DNA of 64,000 bases from Annona cherimola (lineage: Eukaryota > Streptophyta > Magnoliopsida > Magnoliales > Annonaceae): contig CM059971.1 of assembly GCA_030490835.1 (NCBI GenBank), positions 103,048,095 through 103,112,094 on the forward strand. Reading direction: 5' to 3'. The position numbers and the translations under genes were made by a program. Below are positions 12,801-25,200 of this stretch, piece by piece (the stretch's first letter is position 1; each line of letters opens with the position of its first letter). Under the pieces are notes generated by a model. The model searched no databases and was not told the DNA's origin. It saw only the letters and a list, made by a program, of their open reading frames with translations.

Positions 12801-13191
12801 ATATCCATATGTACAGGTATAAGCTCTAATCATATTTAAAAATAGTCTTATCAGAGTATAATGATATTTTGTGTGAATAAATCACAGTCACTATGGTAAC
12901 CCGCTTAGTTTTTTCTGCACCGACCCCCCCCCCCCCCCCCCCTCCTAGATGGGAATATGTTGTGGTCTCTAAGAAAAATTATAAGAATCTCTCAAAATTT
13001 GAAATACATATTGCGATGTATATAAAAATATACATACCAATAAAAAATCACAATCAAAATAATGCCAGACTAATATTAACATAAAGTGCAACGAAGATGC
13101 TAAGCTTTTGTATAAATGAGGCACTTTACACGTTAGTTAGCAAATTTGTACTTTGCACAAAGAAATATTTAAAGAGTTTCTTAATGAAAAT
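9854..13191. other. Gene-free AT-rich stretch with repeat fragments
   Basis: A moderately GC-rich segment at 9854-10040 follows the family B element and may once have been continuous with the QTRT2 promoter side. A family A copy lies at about 10120-10350 and another at about 12530-12730. The segment near 11317-11350 resembles one end of family C. 12924-12942 is a run of 19 C. No open frame here has recognisable protein features. Confidence 0.5.
12924..12942 (+). repeat. Homopolymer run of 19 C
   Basis: A pure C run in otherwise AT-rich DNA. Its length may be unreliable in the assembly. Confidence 0.85.
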
Positions 13192-15468
13192 TGTAACGTG
13201 CAAACTCAAACAAACCATCCTGGTATAATGGTATGATATCATTCGCTACGGCTTGGCAGGTAAGCCGTATGATTTTAAAACATGCCATATTAAATTTGAC
13301 ATGAGACCAACTTATAAATTACCAAGAACGTTATTGTAAGGACCAGGTATTTTATTTTATTTTCATTATAACCCTTCTTTATTTCTGAGATAACTTATGA
13401 ACATGCCACTAAGAGTTTATAATGTTAATGGATGCATAACATATATGAATATGGTATCTAGGGAACATACAGTGCATATATGCATGTATTATGATCTTAG
13501 CACACTGAGTATAAATTTAAATGCGTATGATTAGTGTGTCATTGTTAAGCACTATAACTATTTTTCCTTCGCAGAGTAGGTACGGGGTTCGACCTGACCG
13601 GTCAGGTCGCGGGGGTCAAGGGGGCAGCGCCCATTGCGGGGGTGAAGGGGGCAGCGCCCCCGGAGAAATTTTTAATTATTAAGTGTAGGAGCGGGAGAGT
13701 AAATTACTAATTGCAATTAGACCCGATCCATGTTCCGACCCGACCCGATAGGGATTCAGTAATAAAGGAAGCCCGCGCTCTAGGGTTTCATTCCCATTTC
13801 GCGCCCGACCGCGTTCTCTTCTCCTTCTCTTCTGGTTCTTCGTTCCTCTTCTACTTTCTCTTCCGCTCAGTTCGAACCACCCGTGATCGCTTGAGGGGAA
13901 CTATACCGACTACCTTGAAGGTCATAGATCCGAGTTCAGGAAGCTCCAAGGCTACGAATTTCTGCAGTCCACATCTAGGGTCGCTGTCTTGGGAGGGATC
14001 ACGGTCAAGGTAAGTAGATGTCGCCCCTTCTCGATTTAGTGATGAAATTTTATGTTAAACGCGATGCGAGGCTAGAGGGAATGTATAGCTTCTAACGACT
14101 TCATGGTATTAGGCGTAGAGTTCGTAACAGTTAGGGTTCATGGTGAATTTACTTTGAATGCATGATTTCTATGATGTAAAAGACTTCTTAGCAGTTGTTA
14201 TATTGTTGGAATGTGACGTGAATTGATTTGCCCCAATCGAGAGTATGAATTGAATGTTCTTTCATTTCGCACCTATCATGTGTTTGATAAAATACTTGTG
14301 TGACAGATCTATGTGTTGAATCTGAATTGTGTTGATGTTGTATGCGTGGTTTGCGATATGTTTCATTGTCTGTTATGTATGATGCGTTATCTCAAATAGT
14401 TGGTTGTAAGGGTTGTTCATGGCCCCTGATTGACATGAGGAGAGGGTTGTTCATGGCCCTTGATGGACATGAGTAGATGATTGGTTGTGTTGGTCAATTT
14501 GTGTGTATGGTTATATGTATACGATCTTGGGAGTGGGTATTGGACCCATGTGTATTAGCTTCATCACTGTATGAGTATCCATCATTATGCTTATTTGCAC
14601 TTTGTGCTAACCACTATCTACTTACTGGGTCTATTTAGACTCATATCATTGTTATTGTGCTTTTAGATCGCAGGTCAGAAGGGGAACTTAAGGATGGGAC
14701 AAGTTGAAGATCAAACATGAGAGACCCTAGCACAATATGTTGATTTCAGTTCTTTTAGACTTGTGCTCTTTTGATAATCATATATGTAGACAATTACTTA
14801 GGCGGATTCGCTTTGACAACTATAATGTATTTGGTATTTCAGATTGGATTATAATCCTTGTTGATGCACATATGCATGACTATTATATCTGTTTGTTGTG
14901 TAAGGAAAATATGTAATGATTTCCTTCTATATGAATGTTCTTATTATATGAAGATGCAAGTATATAAATAGGATTGAATGTTACAGATGGAAATGTTATG
15001 AATATCAGGTCATGTATTCCATATTATCCCTTGTATGTTATGGGGAGATGCTGCCGAATTTTTCTTAGATTGTGTAGCGCCATTGATTAGTTATTGAGTA
15101 TTTTTATGAATGGGGCGTTACAGTTATCCCATTTTCGATGTGGGATTCGATTTTTAACTATTACAAGTCTACCAACTTTCGTTTGATTTGTCTTCGAGCC
15201 ATAACTCAACTCTGGACTTTTGTTTATAACATTGGCTTTCCACATCTACTAAGGGGATCCTCTCTGATACTACTTGTAATATATAGACCAGAAAAACCAT
15301 CCCGGGAATGTCGGTCACGGATTTAATAATGTGATATTGTCCGCTCTGGTTTAACAGAGTAGTTACACGATTTTAAAACGTGTCATGCTAAATTTAACAG
15401 AAGACGTACTTATAAATCACCGGGAATTTTTTTTCTTTTTGATATGAGATTCGGTTCTAACTATTACA
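13192..15468 (-). mobile_element. TRIM-type miniature LTR retrotransposon, interrupted by a solo LTR
   Basis: Two related direct repeats flank a short core. LTR-a is 13192-13334 plus 15128-15165 (181 bases once the insertion is removed). LTR-b is 15275-15468 (194 bases). Both begin TGTAA and end CTATTACA on the plus strand, and share 'gattttaaaac', an 'aaccatcc' block and 'gagattcg/gggattcg'. The core is only 15166-15274 (109 bases). On the minus strand, immediately inside LTR-b, it reads TAGTATCAGAGAG, close to the plant primer-binding site TGGTATCAGAGC complementary to initiator tRNA-Met. Flanking bases AAAAT (13187-13191) and AAAAC (15469-15473) could be a decayed 5-bp target duplication. 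It has no coding capacity. The total without the insertion is about 484 bases. Confidence 0.72.
13335..15122 (+). mobile_element. Solo LTR, probably Ty3/gypsy-like, 1788 bp
   Basis: The element begins TGTAAGGACCAGG and ends GGGGCGTTACA, the paired TGTAA...TTACA termini common in plant gypsy LTRs. It is flanked by a perfect 5-bp target duplication GTTAT (13330-13334 and 15123-15127). No primer-binding site, polyprotein or second LTR is present, so it is a solo LTR left by unequal recombination. The middle holds a GC-richer block at 13590-13680 with repeated 'gggggcagcgccc' and then a transcription-start-like, pyrimidine-rich stretch at 13790-13870. The gypsy assignment rests on termini and general style only. 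Confidence 0.82.
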
Positions 15469-15979
15469 AAAACAATCATTGTAATATGATCTAATGAATT
15501 AATCATCAGTACATTAATGGGGCTGCCACTGATCAAATGGGTAATTATAACGTTATAAGCTATTGATCGTAGAAATTATAGGTAGGTCATTTAGTCAAAA
15601 GCCAGCAAAATAGACATGAATTTTCATTGATCTTTTGATCGGTGGCCCCTCAAACCAAGTAAAATAAATATTTTCAGAAGTTTAGAAAGGATGAGGTTGC
15701 GTCATTGTATGACTTCATGTGATTGTGCATGAGATGACCTAACCACGATATTCTAGCTTTCGATCGATCATGATTTCACATCGATTTGACTATTAATCAT
15801 TAAGTATATTTTTAGTAGAATCTAGTACACGGTGTGAATGAAGCCAACAAAGAAAAAAAATCTAAAAAACTAAAAAAAAAAATTATTTCACTGAGGAACT
15901 CGCTCCACTCTTTAGGCGAATTTAGGCGAAGATGGAGATGCTATGTACTTTTTTCCATCGTATTACTTTGCTCGTTGAT

Positions 15980-17040
15980 GGGGCAGAATTCATCATTATC
16001 ATTATCATAAGTCATTTCCTACTTAGGTGGGGTCGGCTCATTTCTTGGCGATTTAAGACTAAATTTTCAGTAATTTATAATATTTTTAAATATTGTTTAA
16101 TTACTTCCATCCATGTGTTCGTGGGTCTTTCTCTCATTTTCCCACCACCTTTTACTGGGATAAACATTGTTATCCTAAACAATGTCATTTTAGACTTACT
16201 TTTAACATGACCAAACTATCTTAATTTATTGTTTCTCACTTTATCACAAATTGGTCTCACTTTTAGATTTTTTCAAATTATTTCATTCCTAATTTATTTT
16301 TTCTTAATTAACCACTCATCCACCTTAACATTCTCATTTTCGCTACGTTTATTTTTCGTATATGTCGTTCTTTAATTACCTAGTATTCCGCCCTATAAAG
16401 CATAGCAAGCCTAATCGCGGTCTTATAAAATTTTTCTTTTAATTTGATTAAAACTCGACGGTCACATAAAATTCATGACGCACTTTGTCGTTTCTTCTAT
16501 TATACTTGAATTCTATGTATTATATCTTTATCAATTTTCTCGTTCTCTTTAATTATTGATCCTAAGTACCAGAAGTAATTAGTTTTTGTTACTACTTGAT
16601 CTAAAATCTTAATTGGTTCCTCATTCAGGTTCTCATTATTATTAAAATTGCATTTTATATATTCAATTTTCGTGCGATTAATTCTAAAACTATTAGATTC
16701 TAAACCATCTACTCACCTATTCATTTTTAAATTTAATCATTCTCTAGTTTTATCTATTAGAACAATGTCATATGGAAATAACATATACTAATAGACTTCT
16801 TTTTGGAAATGTCTAATAATTTCATCTATTACTAAGGTAAAAAGGTAAGGACTCAAGGCTGAGCATTGACGTAAACATATTTTAACTATAAAAATATTAG
16901 TATCTCCCCTTATAGTCCTCACATTTATAGTAGCTCCATCGTACGTATCTTTAATAATATCAATATATCTGTTATTAATTTCTTTTTTTTCATCACTTGT
17001 CATATTAACTTTCTTGGTACTCGATCATATGTTTTTTTTT
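15980..17040 (-). pseudogene. Degenerate LINE (non-LTR retrotransposon) reverse transcriptase remnant
   Basis: On the minus strand, 17003-16788 reads as a piece of reverse transcriptase containing TYDGATINVRT and SALSPYLFTLVIDEI, typical of plant RTE-like LINEs. It continues after an in-frame stop with FPYDIVLIDKTRE, where FADD would be expected, so the first catalytic Asp is lost. Further along, broken pieces matching FRINRTKIEYMKCNF and YWFLGSI-type motifs appear in several frames with many stops. The 3' end near 15990 has a GAT/AAT triplet run, which resembles the short tails of this LINE group. It is inactive. Confidence 0.75.
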
Positions 17041-17557
17041 AAATCAATAAAAATTAAATGGGTGTCAACAATTTCAGAGAGGATGTTGATCAGGCATAAT
17101 TATGGAAGACAATTTCAGAGAGGAACAGATGATGAATGTCTTTTTCAAACTGCAAACTTAGAATTTGTAAAAGTTAATATCAAACATGTAAATCGAACGG
17201 GCCAAAAACAAAAAAGTCTTAGCTGACAACTATAATGAGTGCATCAGACAACCAAAGAAGAGGAGGTGGATCACGGTAGAACTCTACTAACGTGGTGCAA
17301 TCATCCTCACTTAGACGCCCAATTGATTAATATAAGTGTGTAAAGATGTGTAAGATGAAGTATTTAAATACGGCAGTTCAGAGATAGCATGAAATAAGGA
17401 TGTGATGGGAATTTGTGATAAAAAGATATCAAGAATGGGTAAAGAAGTACTAAGAATGAATAAAAATGTATTGAAAATGAGTAAATATGCATTCGGAATA
17501 AATACAGTGTATTGAAAATGGGCAAAGATGCATTGACATTCTATGTTTGAAGAGAAA
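17041..17557. other. Non-coding stretch beyond the LINE remnant
   Basis: Repeated phrases 'ttgaaaatgggtaaa' and 'aagatgcattga' at 17440-17545 suggest local slippage repeats. I see no gene. Confidence 0.4.
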
Positions 17558-17735
17558 TAATTCTATTAGATTGGGTTAAGTAATAACTTACCTAACTTAT
17601 CTCAAAAAATTCATTTAATTTTTTTTATTTTTTCTTCATACACTTACTTATCTAAATATATTTAATATATAAACTAAATTTTACCTTTTTGGATATGTGT
17701 ATATAAGCCATTACTTAGTTCAGACTAACAAGACC
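17558..17735. repeat. MITE family C, internally deleted copy
   Basis: The left part 'ctattagattgggttaagta' and the right end 'agttcagactaacaagacc' match the inverted ends of the fuller copies at 43846-44157 and 51066-51473. The interior is shortened to about half. A family A fragment in reverse orientation follows at about 17755-17975. Confidence 0.65.
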
Positions 17736-18450
17736 ATTTATCATATTTGAAAATGCCTAACACACTTCAAACAAAAACTCTTCAATCTAAAATTTTTTAC
17801 TCTTTGCAATTACTCTAGTTTTTAATCATTTTTATATAATTACCTATATCAACCTATATATTTTAATTTCATTTTTTCGTAATTACTATTATTATATTCA
17901 ATCATTTTTTCTTATTTTTAAAAACTTTTATATCAAAATTTTTCTTCTAAAAATTGTATCACTTACCGGACACATTCATTCATTTGGGGTTCATTCTATT
18001 TGCTTGATTTGGTAGACATAGTCGTTCATTCGGCACGTCATATGCTTTTAACTTTGTGGAGGTCTTGCATCATTCATTTTTGCTGCTTGTGCAATTTTAC
18101 CAGAGTGATTTCACTGAATTTTTTTGCAACCATCCATATGGCCATTCTACCCTTTTAAGGAGTTTTTTTCCTACCCTTTTAAGGAATTTTTTTTTTTTTT
18201 TAAAAAAAAAATCGTAATCGTGTCTATGATTTCTCACTTAAATTATGTTTATATTTATGATTTGAAACTTACTACAAATATACCCGGATGGAATGATAGC
18301 ATGTAACCCTTGTCAATTTTAATATTTTATTATCGATGTAAAATTTAATCTATTTATTATATCTAATGTCATCTGTTTTGATAGGAAATCAAGTTTCATA
18401 TAAATCAAACGTATAACGTGGTATATTTTCTCAAAAATAAATATATTGAT

Positions 18451-18850
18451 ATGTAAATTGGGAAAATACTTAGCTCTATTTATATATATTAGAATATAAT
18501 TATAATTTATAGAATCATTTATTCAAATAATAATGATATTTAGATGATATAAATGTTAAAAATATTAGTTTAAAATTGGTATTTGGCATTAAACTAGTTT
18601 ATTATGTTAATTTTACACATTTATAGATAGGAGTCATGCACGTTAATATTAGACAAATTGAGAAAAACACTTAAATTTATTTACATATGCATTAAAATAT
18701 AATTATATTTTATATAATTATTTATTCAAATAATAATGATATTTTAGATGGTTTAGATATTAAAAATACTATTTTAAAATTGGTATTTATCATTAAAGCA
18801 TTTTGTTATGTTAATTTCACACGTTTGTAGATAGGAGTCATGCACATAAA
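18451..18850 (+). repeat. Tandem duplication of a 200-bp AT-rich unit
   Basis: 18451-18650 and 18651-18850 are two diverged copies with an offset of exactly 200 bases. Both contain 'ttattcaaataataatgata', 'aaaattggtattt' and 'gataggagtcatgcac'. Single related units occur near 22780-23060, 35270-35640 and 48180-48440, so the unit is a dispersed family that happens to be duplicated here. Confidence 0.75.
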
Positions 18851-19794
18851 TATTAGATAGATGATAATATAAATGATATTAAATATAATATTTAGAATAA
18901 AATTTCCATCAATTTTTAAATATTATACAGATGATAATATAAATCATACTAAATATAATAGATGAAATAAATTTTACATTTGTTATTAATATATTAAAAA
19001 TGAATATGGTTGGTCATATAGAAGAAAGATTTCATAGAAGCATTCTATTTTTTTTAAAAAAAGTTACTTCTTGATAAATAAATCTAAACCAACTATTATA
19101 TTTATTAGTATACAATTAGTCAATATGCCAAAATTGCTATGATTAGAATCATTAGATACCTTGTTAGTCCATAATCAATTTTAAAACAGCTTATCTTTAC
19201 GAAGGCTCACCAAGGCATGTAATCAAGGTGTCTTTGGTATATCAGTTAAATTAAAATTAATAAACATAATAAGTGATTGGATTTATCAAGGAACTGGTTG
19301 TTTTTTTTCAAAAATCAAGAGGTTGATATTTGCGATAGACATACTTGCGATTATTTTAAAACTTTATAAGTACATTTGGAATAAATTTGAAATCATGAGA
19401 ATAAATTTGTTCAAAAAATTCACATGTATGAACCCCAAAACCTCTTTTTTTCGTGCGATCTAGTAGACTATTTCAATTGTGGATAGTGGACCTAGCGATC
19501 TTGTAATCTGAACCGTTGGGTTGGAAAGGTATTTATTTATGTTTGATTTAAGCCACGGATGTTAAGGCATCTAAACTAGGGCAAGTGTCATTTTTGGAAA
19601 TTCGGTATAAATAAATGCCAATGAATTTATGTATATTTATTTATTTATTCAACTCGTCATACATGGACCTCGCCATATTATAAGAAGTATCACATTTGTT
19701 ATTAAACATTTTTTTATAGATGCGGCGTTCCTGATTTTTTAATTAAGACAATACACAGGATTTCTTTAATAAAATATAAGAATATATAAAGAGT

Positions 19795-20110
19795 TCCGAT
19801 CCAATGGATCTGGGTGCATGAAATTTTAGTGCATCCAGGTACAAAAGCTTATTTTTAATTTTTAATTTTTTTAATAAAATTGTTAACTTTAGTTTATTTA
19901 ACACATATATCAAGTTTTATTATTTTTGGATATTCATTTTTTTTTTGATTTGGGTATTTTCTTCATTTTTTCAAAAGTAAAAAAAAATATGTACAAATCT
20001 CCACAAAGGTTATAAATTAAATATACTTAGGTTAACAGTTTTATAAAAAATAATAAAAAAATATTTTTTTCCTACCATGGTGCACTGAAGTTCTATGCAC
20101 CCGTTGAGGA
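19795..20110. repeat. MITE family B, copy 2
   Basis: The ends are 'ctgggtgcatgaaattttag' plus 'tgcatccaggtacaaaagct' on the left, and the inverse 'tggtgcactgaagttctatg' plus 'cacccg' on the right. The interior is AT-rich with 'aacacatatatcaagtttta', as in the other copies. Confidence 0.7.
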
Positions 20111-20634
20111 GGGAGCTCATACATAAAAGGATTATTAGATGTAAGAAGGCCCATTTGATTGACGAGGCAGATATTGCAGAGCATCACCAGAGGAAGCCCT
20201 TTCTTGCCTTGAAGCCAAGCGGCTTAAGAGGCCAGCAAGCAATGGGCAGACTTTTTAAGGCCTTTTATAACTACATCCAGCTAACCTGGATAGCATTCGG
20301 CGGAAGATATCCACGATCCCACCAGCCTCCAACTACCATGCTGCAGATCATTTTTAATATTTGCTTGGAAATATAATATTAAATTACCTTTTTGTTTTCT
20401 GGTATCATGGCTTATTGTGAATTTTGTGAAAGTCCTGGCAGCTAACCAAATCCTAATAAAAATGAAAATGTACCAAACCACCCAGCTGTCTTTTTCTTTC
20501 ATTTTCACCCACATCTGTTGCTGCTGGCATGTACAACGATGAGAATGACTTGGCAACCTCACCATTATTGAAATTACTCAACATCAGAGAAATCAAATCC
20601 ACATTGGCCACGTATGCGATTTCATTATGAAAAG
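20111..20634. other. Non-coding stretch between repeats
   Basis: A 93-codon open frame at 20095-20376 begins inside the family B end, has no family resemblance that I recognise and no splice support. I treat the segment as intergenic. Confidence 0.4.
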
Positions 20635-21092
20635 AGTTTTTCCCAAATATATTTATTTCTTTTGACCTTAATCCTAAATATACCCATTATATTTCAAAAA
20701 TTTCAAATATACCCACTACATTTACATGTAATCTCAAAAATGCTCACTCTGTTACAAACGTTAATAAATGTCATTAGTCCATTTGTTAAATTACCAATAT
20801 GGCCATGAAATTTAATGCTTGATTCAAAATTTTGAATATCATAATTCACCACTACCCTAATTGCACAAAAGTTTTAAATATGAAGAGCTCTAATTTTATT
20901 TTATTTCATCTTTTATTATTTTGCACCAGGGGTATTTTTGGCATTAGGAATATATAACCAAAATTTAAACCGATGACCGTTAATTTACTTAATGGGCTTT
21001 AATGGAGTGGACATTTTTGAGAATATGTGCAAACGTAGTAGGTATATCTGGGATTATGTTTAAAATTAAGGGGTATATTTGACAAAAATCCT
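20635..21092. repeat. MITE family D, copy 2, upstream of the GXM gene
   Basis: The layout is the same as copy 1 at 81-538. The left end has 'aaatatacccattatatttc' and 'aaatatacccactacattta'; the right end has the inverse, with 'aaacgtagtaggtatatctg' and 'aaggggtatatttgac'. It ends about 325 bases before the chosen GXM start, so it may lie in that promoter. Confidence 0.72.
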
Positions 21093-21417
21093 ACAAAAAA
21101 GCTTAGGAAGTACGAATGTCTGCTGGAGTATGGAAGTATTTTTTACTCTGTTGATAGAATCTCAGTAGCTCTGCTGTCTTCATCCACCATCTATGATCCA
21201 TCTACCCATTGCTGCATTCCGAAGAAATTCTCCAAGAAACAAATCAAGCAGAACTCCTTCCCCTTTCCCCTTTTTGTTCGAGAAATCGACCTCATCTCTC
21301 TATTGCAACCACCGGCGTCGGCAGTTCTGCATGCCTTCCCAACTCTTAAATATAACCAGCCCATTCAAACACACTCCGAATTCACTCCTTCCTTCCATGG
21401 GCTTCCCACACATTCAC

Positions 21418-22272
21418 ATGAGGCCCAAAACGCAGAATTCTCTCAACATGAAACTACTCGTGCTGGGCGTTGTCCTCGCCTTCCTCCTCCTCTTCGTCCT
21501 CCGCTCAAACATCTCGTCGGCACCGACGCAGGGCCCCTCTCCTCACGGACTGCCGCCCGAGTACCGCAGCGAGAAAGCCCAATCCTGCCCAGCCTGCGCC
21601 AAGCTCCCGGCCTCCATCTCCCAAGCACTCGTGCACTACGCTACCTCCAACATCACTCCCCAGCAAACGCACGCCGAGATCTCCGTCTCCGCCCGCGTGC
21701 TCGAGCGGAAATCTCCCTGTAACTTCCTCGTCTTCGGCCTCGGCTATGACAGCCCGATGTGGGCCGGGCTCAATTACGGGGGACGGACGGTGTTTCTGGA
21801 AGAAGACAGCGCCTGGATCGAGCAGGTGACGGGCAAGTTCCCGGACCTCGAAACGTACCACGTGACGTACGAAACAAAGGTGCGTCACGCCGATGATCTG
21901 ATGAAGGTGGGCCAGGGGGAGGAGTGCGCGGCCGTGATCGACTCGAGGATGTCAAAATGCGGGCTGGTGCTGAAAGGCGTGCCGACGGATATATACGAGG
22001 TGGAGTGGGATCTTATCATGGTGGATGCACCAACGGGGTATTTCGCGGATGCACCGGGGCGGATGGGGGCCATCTACACGGCTGGGATGATGGCTAGGTA
22101 CAGGAAGGAAGGGGAGACGGACGTTTTCGTGCACGATGTGGATCGGACGGTGGAGGATAGGTTTTCGAAGGCGTTCTTGTGCGAGGGGTACATGACAGAG
22201 CAGGAGGGGCGGCTGAGGCATTTTGCGATTCCCAGCCACAGGGGCAGTTCCGACAAGCCATTTTGCCCGTAG
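21418..22272 (+). CDS. GXM: Glucuronoxylan 4-O-methyltransferase (DUF579 family), intronless
   Basis: GXM proteins use S-adenosylmethionine to methylate O-4 of glucuronic acid side chains on xylan in the Golgi during secondary wall formation. From the ATG at 21418 the product has 284 residues. It starts MRPKTQNSLNMK and continues with a single membrane anchor (about residues 13-29, LLVLGVVLAFLLLFVLR), a Pro/Ser linker, and the DUF579 domain from about residue 95. Domain landmarks: CNFLVFGLGYDSPMWAGLN, GGRTVFLEEDSAWIEQ, YEVEWDLIMVDAPTGYF, DVFVHDVDRTVEDRFSKAFL and LRHFAIPSHR. The motifs fit GXM rather than the related IRX15 group. The frame is open to an ATG at 21193 (359 residues) and another lies at 21397 (291 residues), but the extra N-terminus is low-complexity and unlike the family. 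The coding region is GC-rich against its AT-rich surroundings. A possible poly(A) signal lies at 22501-22506. Confidence 0.93.
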   Translation: MRPKTQNSLNMKLLVLGVVLAFLLLFVLRSNISSAPTQGPSPHGLPPEYRSEKAQSCPACAKLPASISQALVHYATSNITPQQTHAEISVSARVLERKSPCNFLVFGLGYDSPMWAGLNYGGRTVFLEEDSAWIEQVTGKFPDLETYHVTYETKVRHADDLMKVGQGEECAAVIDSRMSKCGLVLKGVPTDIYEVEWDLIMVDAPTGYFADAPGRMGAIYTAGMMARYRKEGETDVFVHDVDRTVEDRFSKAFLCEGYMTEQEGRLRHFAIPSHRGSSDKPFCP

Positions 22273-25200
22273 GCCTCAGGGAATTCTGAGTGCCGGTGAC
22301 AATGTGACCGTCCGGAGACGGGCTTTTCGGGTTCTTTACATTTTTTTCCTATTTTTTTCCTATGATTTTTCCGTGGATCTTGCATGGTGGGTTAATCAGA
22401 GCCGTCCATCTCGTTGTGCTATTTTTTTTTATAGGAAATTTGATTCTAATCTAGTTACATGGTATCCCCATGTTACACTTTTTCATATTTGACCGACGTA
22501 AATAAAGACGCAGAGTGCCGAGGTGAATTTTCGTGTCACCTTTGCTTGCGAATGTGATAGTTCTTGCATGCGGATTCTAATTGATGTACTCGCTTTGTGT
22601 GTGTTGGGAGGTACTTATGTTACCCTCGCCAGTTGCTACTCGAATTCTTTTCTTATTGTCGACCAGCGCATTTTAATGATTAAAGTAAAATCTAATTCAC
22701 TTATTTTGTTCAAAATAATTCATTTTTATTATGGTACTAAAAATTTTCGATCAAAGTTTTTGTTAAGAAAACATTTATAATTACATGTAAAATATGAAAA
22801 TACTTAAATTCATTTATATATTTAGTATAATATTATAACAATTTATCTCTAGCCGATGTAGATGTTGAATTAATAGCTTTCAAATATATAAATCAAAAAA
22901 TTTGTTACGTTAATGTTATACTTTTATCACTTTTATCAATTATGACTTGTGCACATATTTTATTGAAGGAAAATTAGTTTCAATAAATAAATAACATTAA
23001 ATGTAATAAGATAGATTAAAATTTAATTTAATTATCAAAGTGGGCCTAAATGAAATAACAAAATTAAATATTTTAATAATTTCCGTAAATCATTTCCTTT
23101 TTAGTTTTTCATAGTTATTCATAATTAGGGTGCAAATTAGGGTTGTTAATGGATTGCGTTGGACGAGTTGGAGCCTATTTCTAACCTATTTAAAATATTC
23201 TAATCTTAACACATTCATTAATCTATTTAAAAAATCTCAACCCTAACCTGTTTACAACCTATTTAATAGATGGGTTGTCAGGTTGTTAATGAGTTATATA
23301 ATAAACGACTTAAAGACTTAAACTCTGACAGACAATGATCTTGCAGGGAGAGATGAGATGATGTTTTCGTTGCAGAGAAAGTGAAAATATAACAGTAAGT
23401 AACAGAAAAATAAAATTAGGTAGAAGTGGAAAATGAAATTAGGTGACGGAATGAATACTTTAGCGGAGAAAAATAAACAAGGGATTTACATTTATATTCA
23501 TAACTTTAATGAGTTAAACAAGTTAAATGGGTTGACTGGGTTAAACGGGTTACTAATCGGGTTAACGAGTTATAAAACTTAAATCATAATCCGTTTATTT
23601 AATTAAATGGTTGAATGGATTGATGAATCACAACCTATTTATTTAAAAATCTCAACTCAAACTTATTTATAAAAGAGTTTGACAACTGGGTTGACGAGTC
23701 GACCGTGAACGTTAACACCTTTAATGCCTAAAAAAAGGGACCCCATCTGTCAAGGAATAGCTTAGTCACCAGCAAAAGACAATACACGGTTTTTTTTTTT
23801 TTAAAAAAAAAATGGGTGACGGAACGCAAAGGAAATAGAAAAAAGTAAGGAATTAGCAACATAAATATTGGTCATGCATTTCCATAGCGTAATTAAATAT
23901 GTAATCGGCATTTTATCAAAAAAAAAAAAAAAAAACACAATTGACATGCATCTCTGTTTATCAATGTATCGTTGTTAAAACATCTTTGTTCATCAATGCA
24001 TCTTTCAAAAGATACCATTCTCATGGCCAATAGACCTGAGCACGACTCATAGAAAATCATTCCACGTAAATAACTACACACACCAACCAATTTGTTACGG
24101 GCCATGGTAAGTGCAGTCAGTTGCATCTGCAAGATTTTGAAAACAAAAATTTAATCCAATAAACACGACGCTAGCAAGGTCTGTGACCACATTAATCAAG
24201 AACTGCATCCACTAATTTTGATCCTGTCCATATAACCCAATCAACGTCATGCCTTGAGTGGCATGCTCAGCTCAACATCATCAAGTCGTCTGGTTCAAGT
24301 TAAATCAACCTTCATCGCATTTACAACACATTAAATTAGTTACTTCACTTTTGAGTTTTGAGAAAATTTGTTGTTAATAATTCACATTGAGAAAATTAAC
24401 TCTCCACGCTTTCGCCCGTACGTGTCCACATTCACACCAACTATTCCATCGACCAAACTTGTCATCGTCATCAAAATACTCTTACATGCGACGCACAGAG
24501 CTTACCGATATATATATTTATTATATTTATTTAATTTATATTTTATTTAAACTCGCAAATATTGTAAATGTTTTTAACCACAGCATCAAAAGACGGAACA
24601 AACTTTTGCAAGTGTGTTAACCAAATTTAATAAAAATTTAGATTGCATGTGACTTCTCTTGTGCTCTAAAAGCTGTCATCAGCACTCGAACACTTCGCCG
24701 ACTAGAGTTGTATTATTTTATTTTTCGTGCGCTCATAATTTAAAAGGGGTGCTCCAAACGATCCCAGTTGCTGCTGGAATGTGATATGCACCGAATGAGA
24801 TCTTCTGTTCCAAAGACATCCCTTTTAATTTACAATACACCTTTTGACATTTTTAAATTTTAATATACATCATTATATTTTTATCTCGCTTATCCATCCC
24901 AATCAAGCCCCTTAAATCTTCAAATCCTTCCCAACAGACTATTACAACATTTAAGTTGAATGGGTCATACTTTGTCTGGAAACCATAATTGGCCTTTTTT
25001 ACCACTTTTGGCAGCCGACTTCTCTGGTTTTCCATAAAGAATCAAAGAAAAATTTAATGTCCTTCTAATATATATCTACGAGTCTATCGCAAATTTATTT
25101 TTCAAAATTAGTTCTCTCTCGTTCTTTCTGCAAAGAATCCTAACCATTTTACTTCATTCAAAAACTCCATCAATTTATCTTTATTAATCTAAGTTCACAT

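Noticed and set aside
15932..16210. 92-codon plus-strand open frame with hydrophobic residues
   Set aside because: Antisense of the degenerate LINE.
20095..20376. 93-codon plus-strand open frame before GXM
   Set aside because: Starts within a MITE end and has no family resemblance.
21303..22239. Several long open frames overlapping GXM on both strands
   Set aside because: Shadow frames caused by the GC-rich GXM coding sequence.
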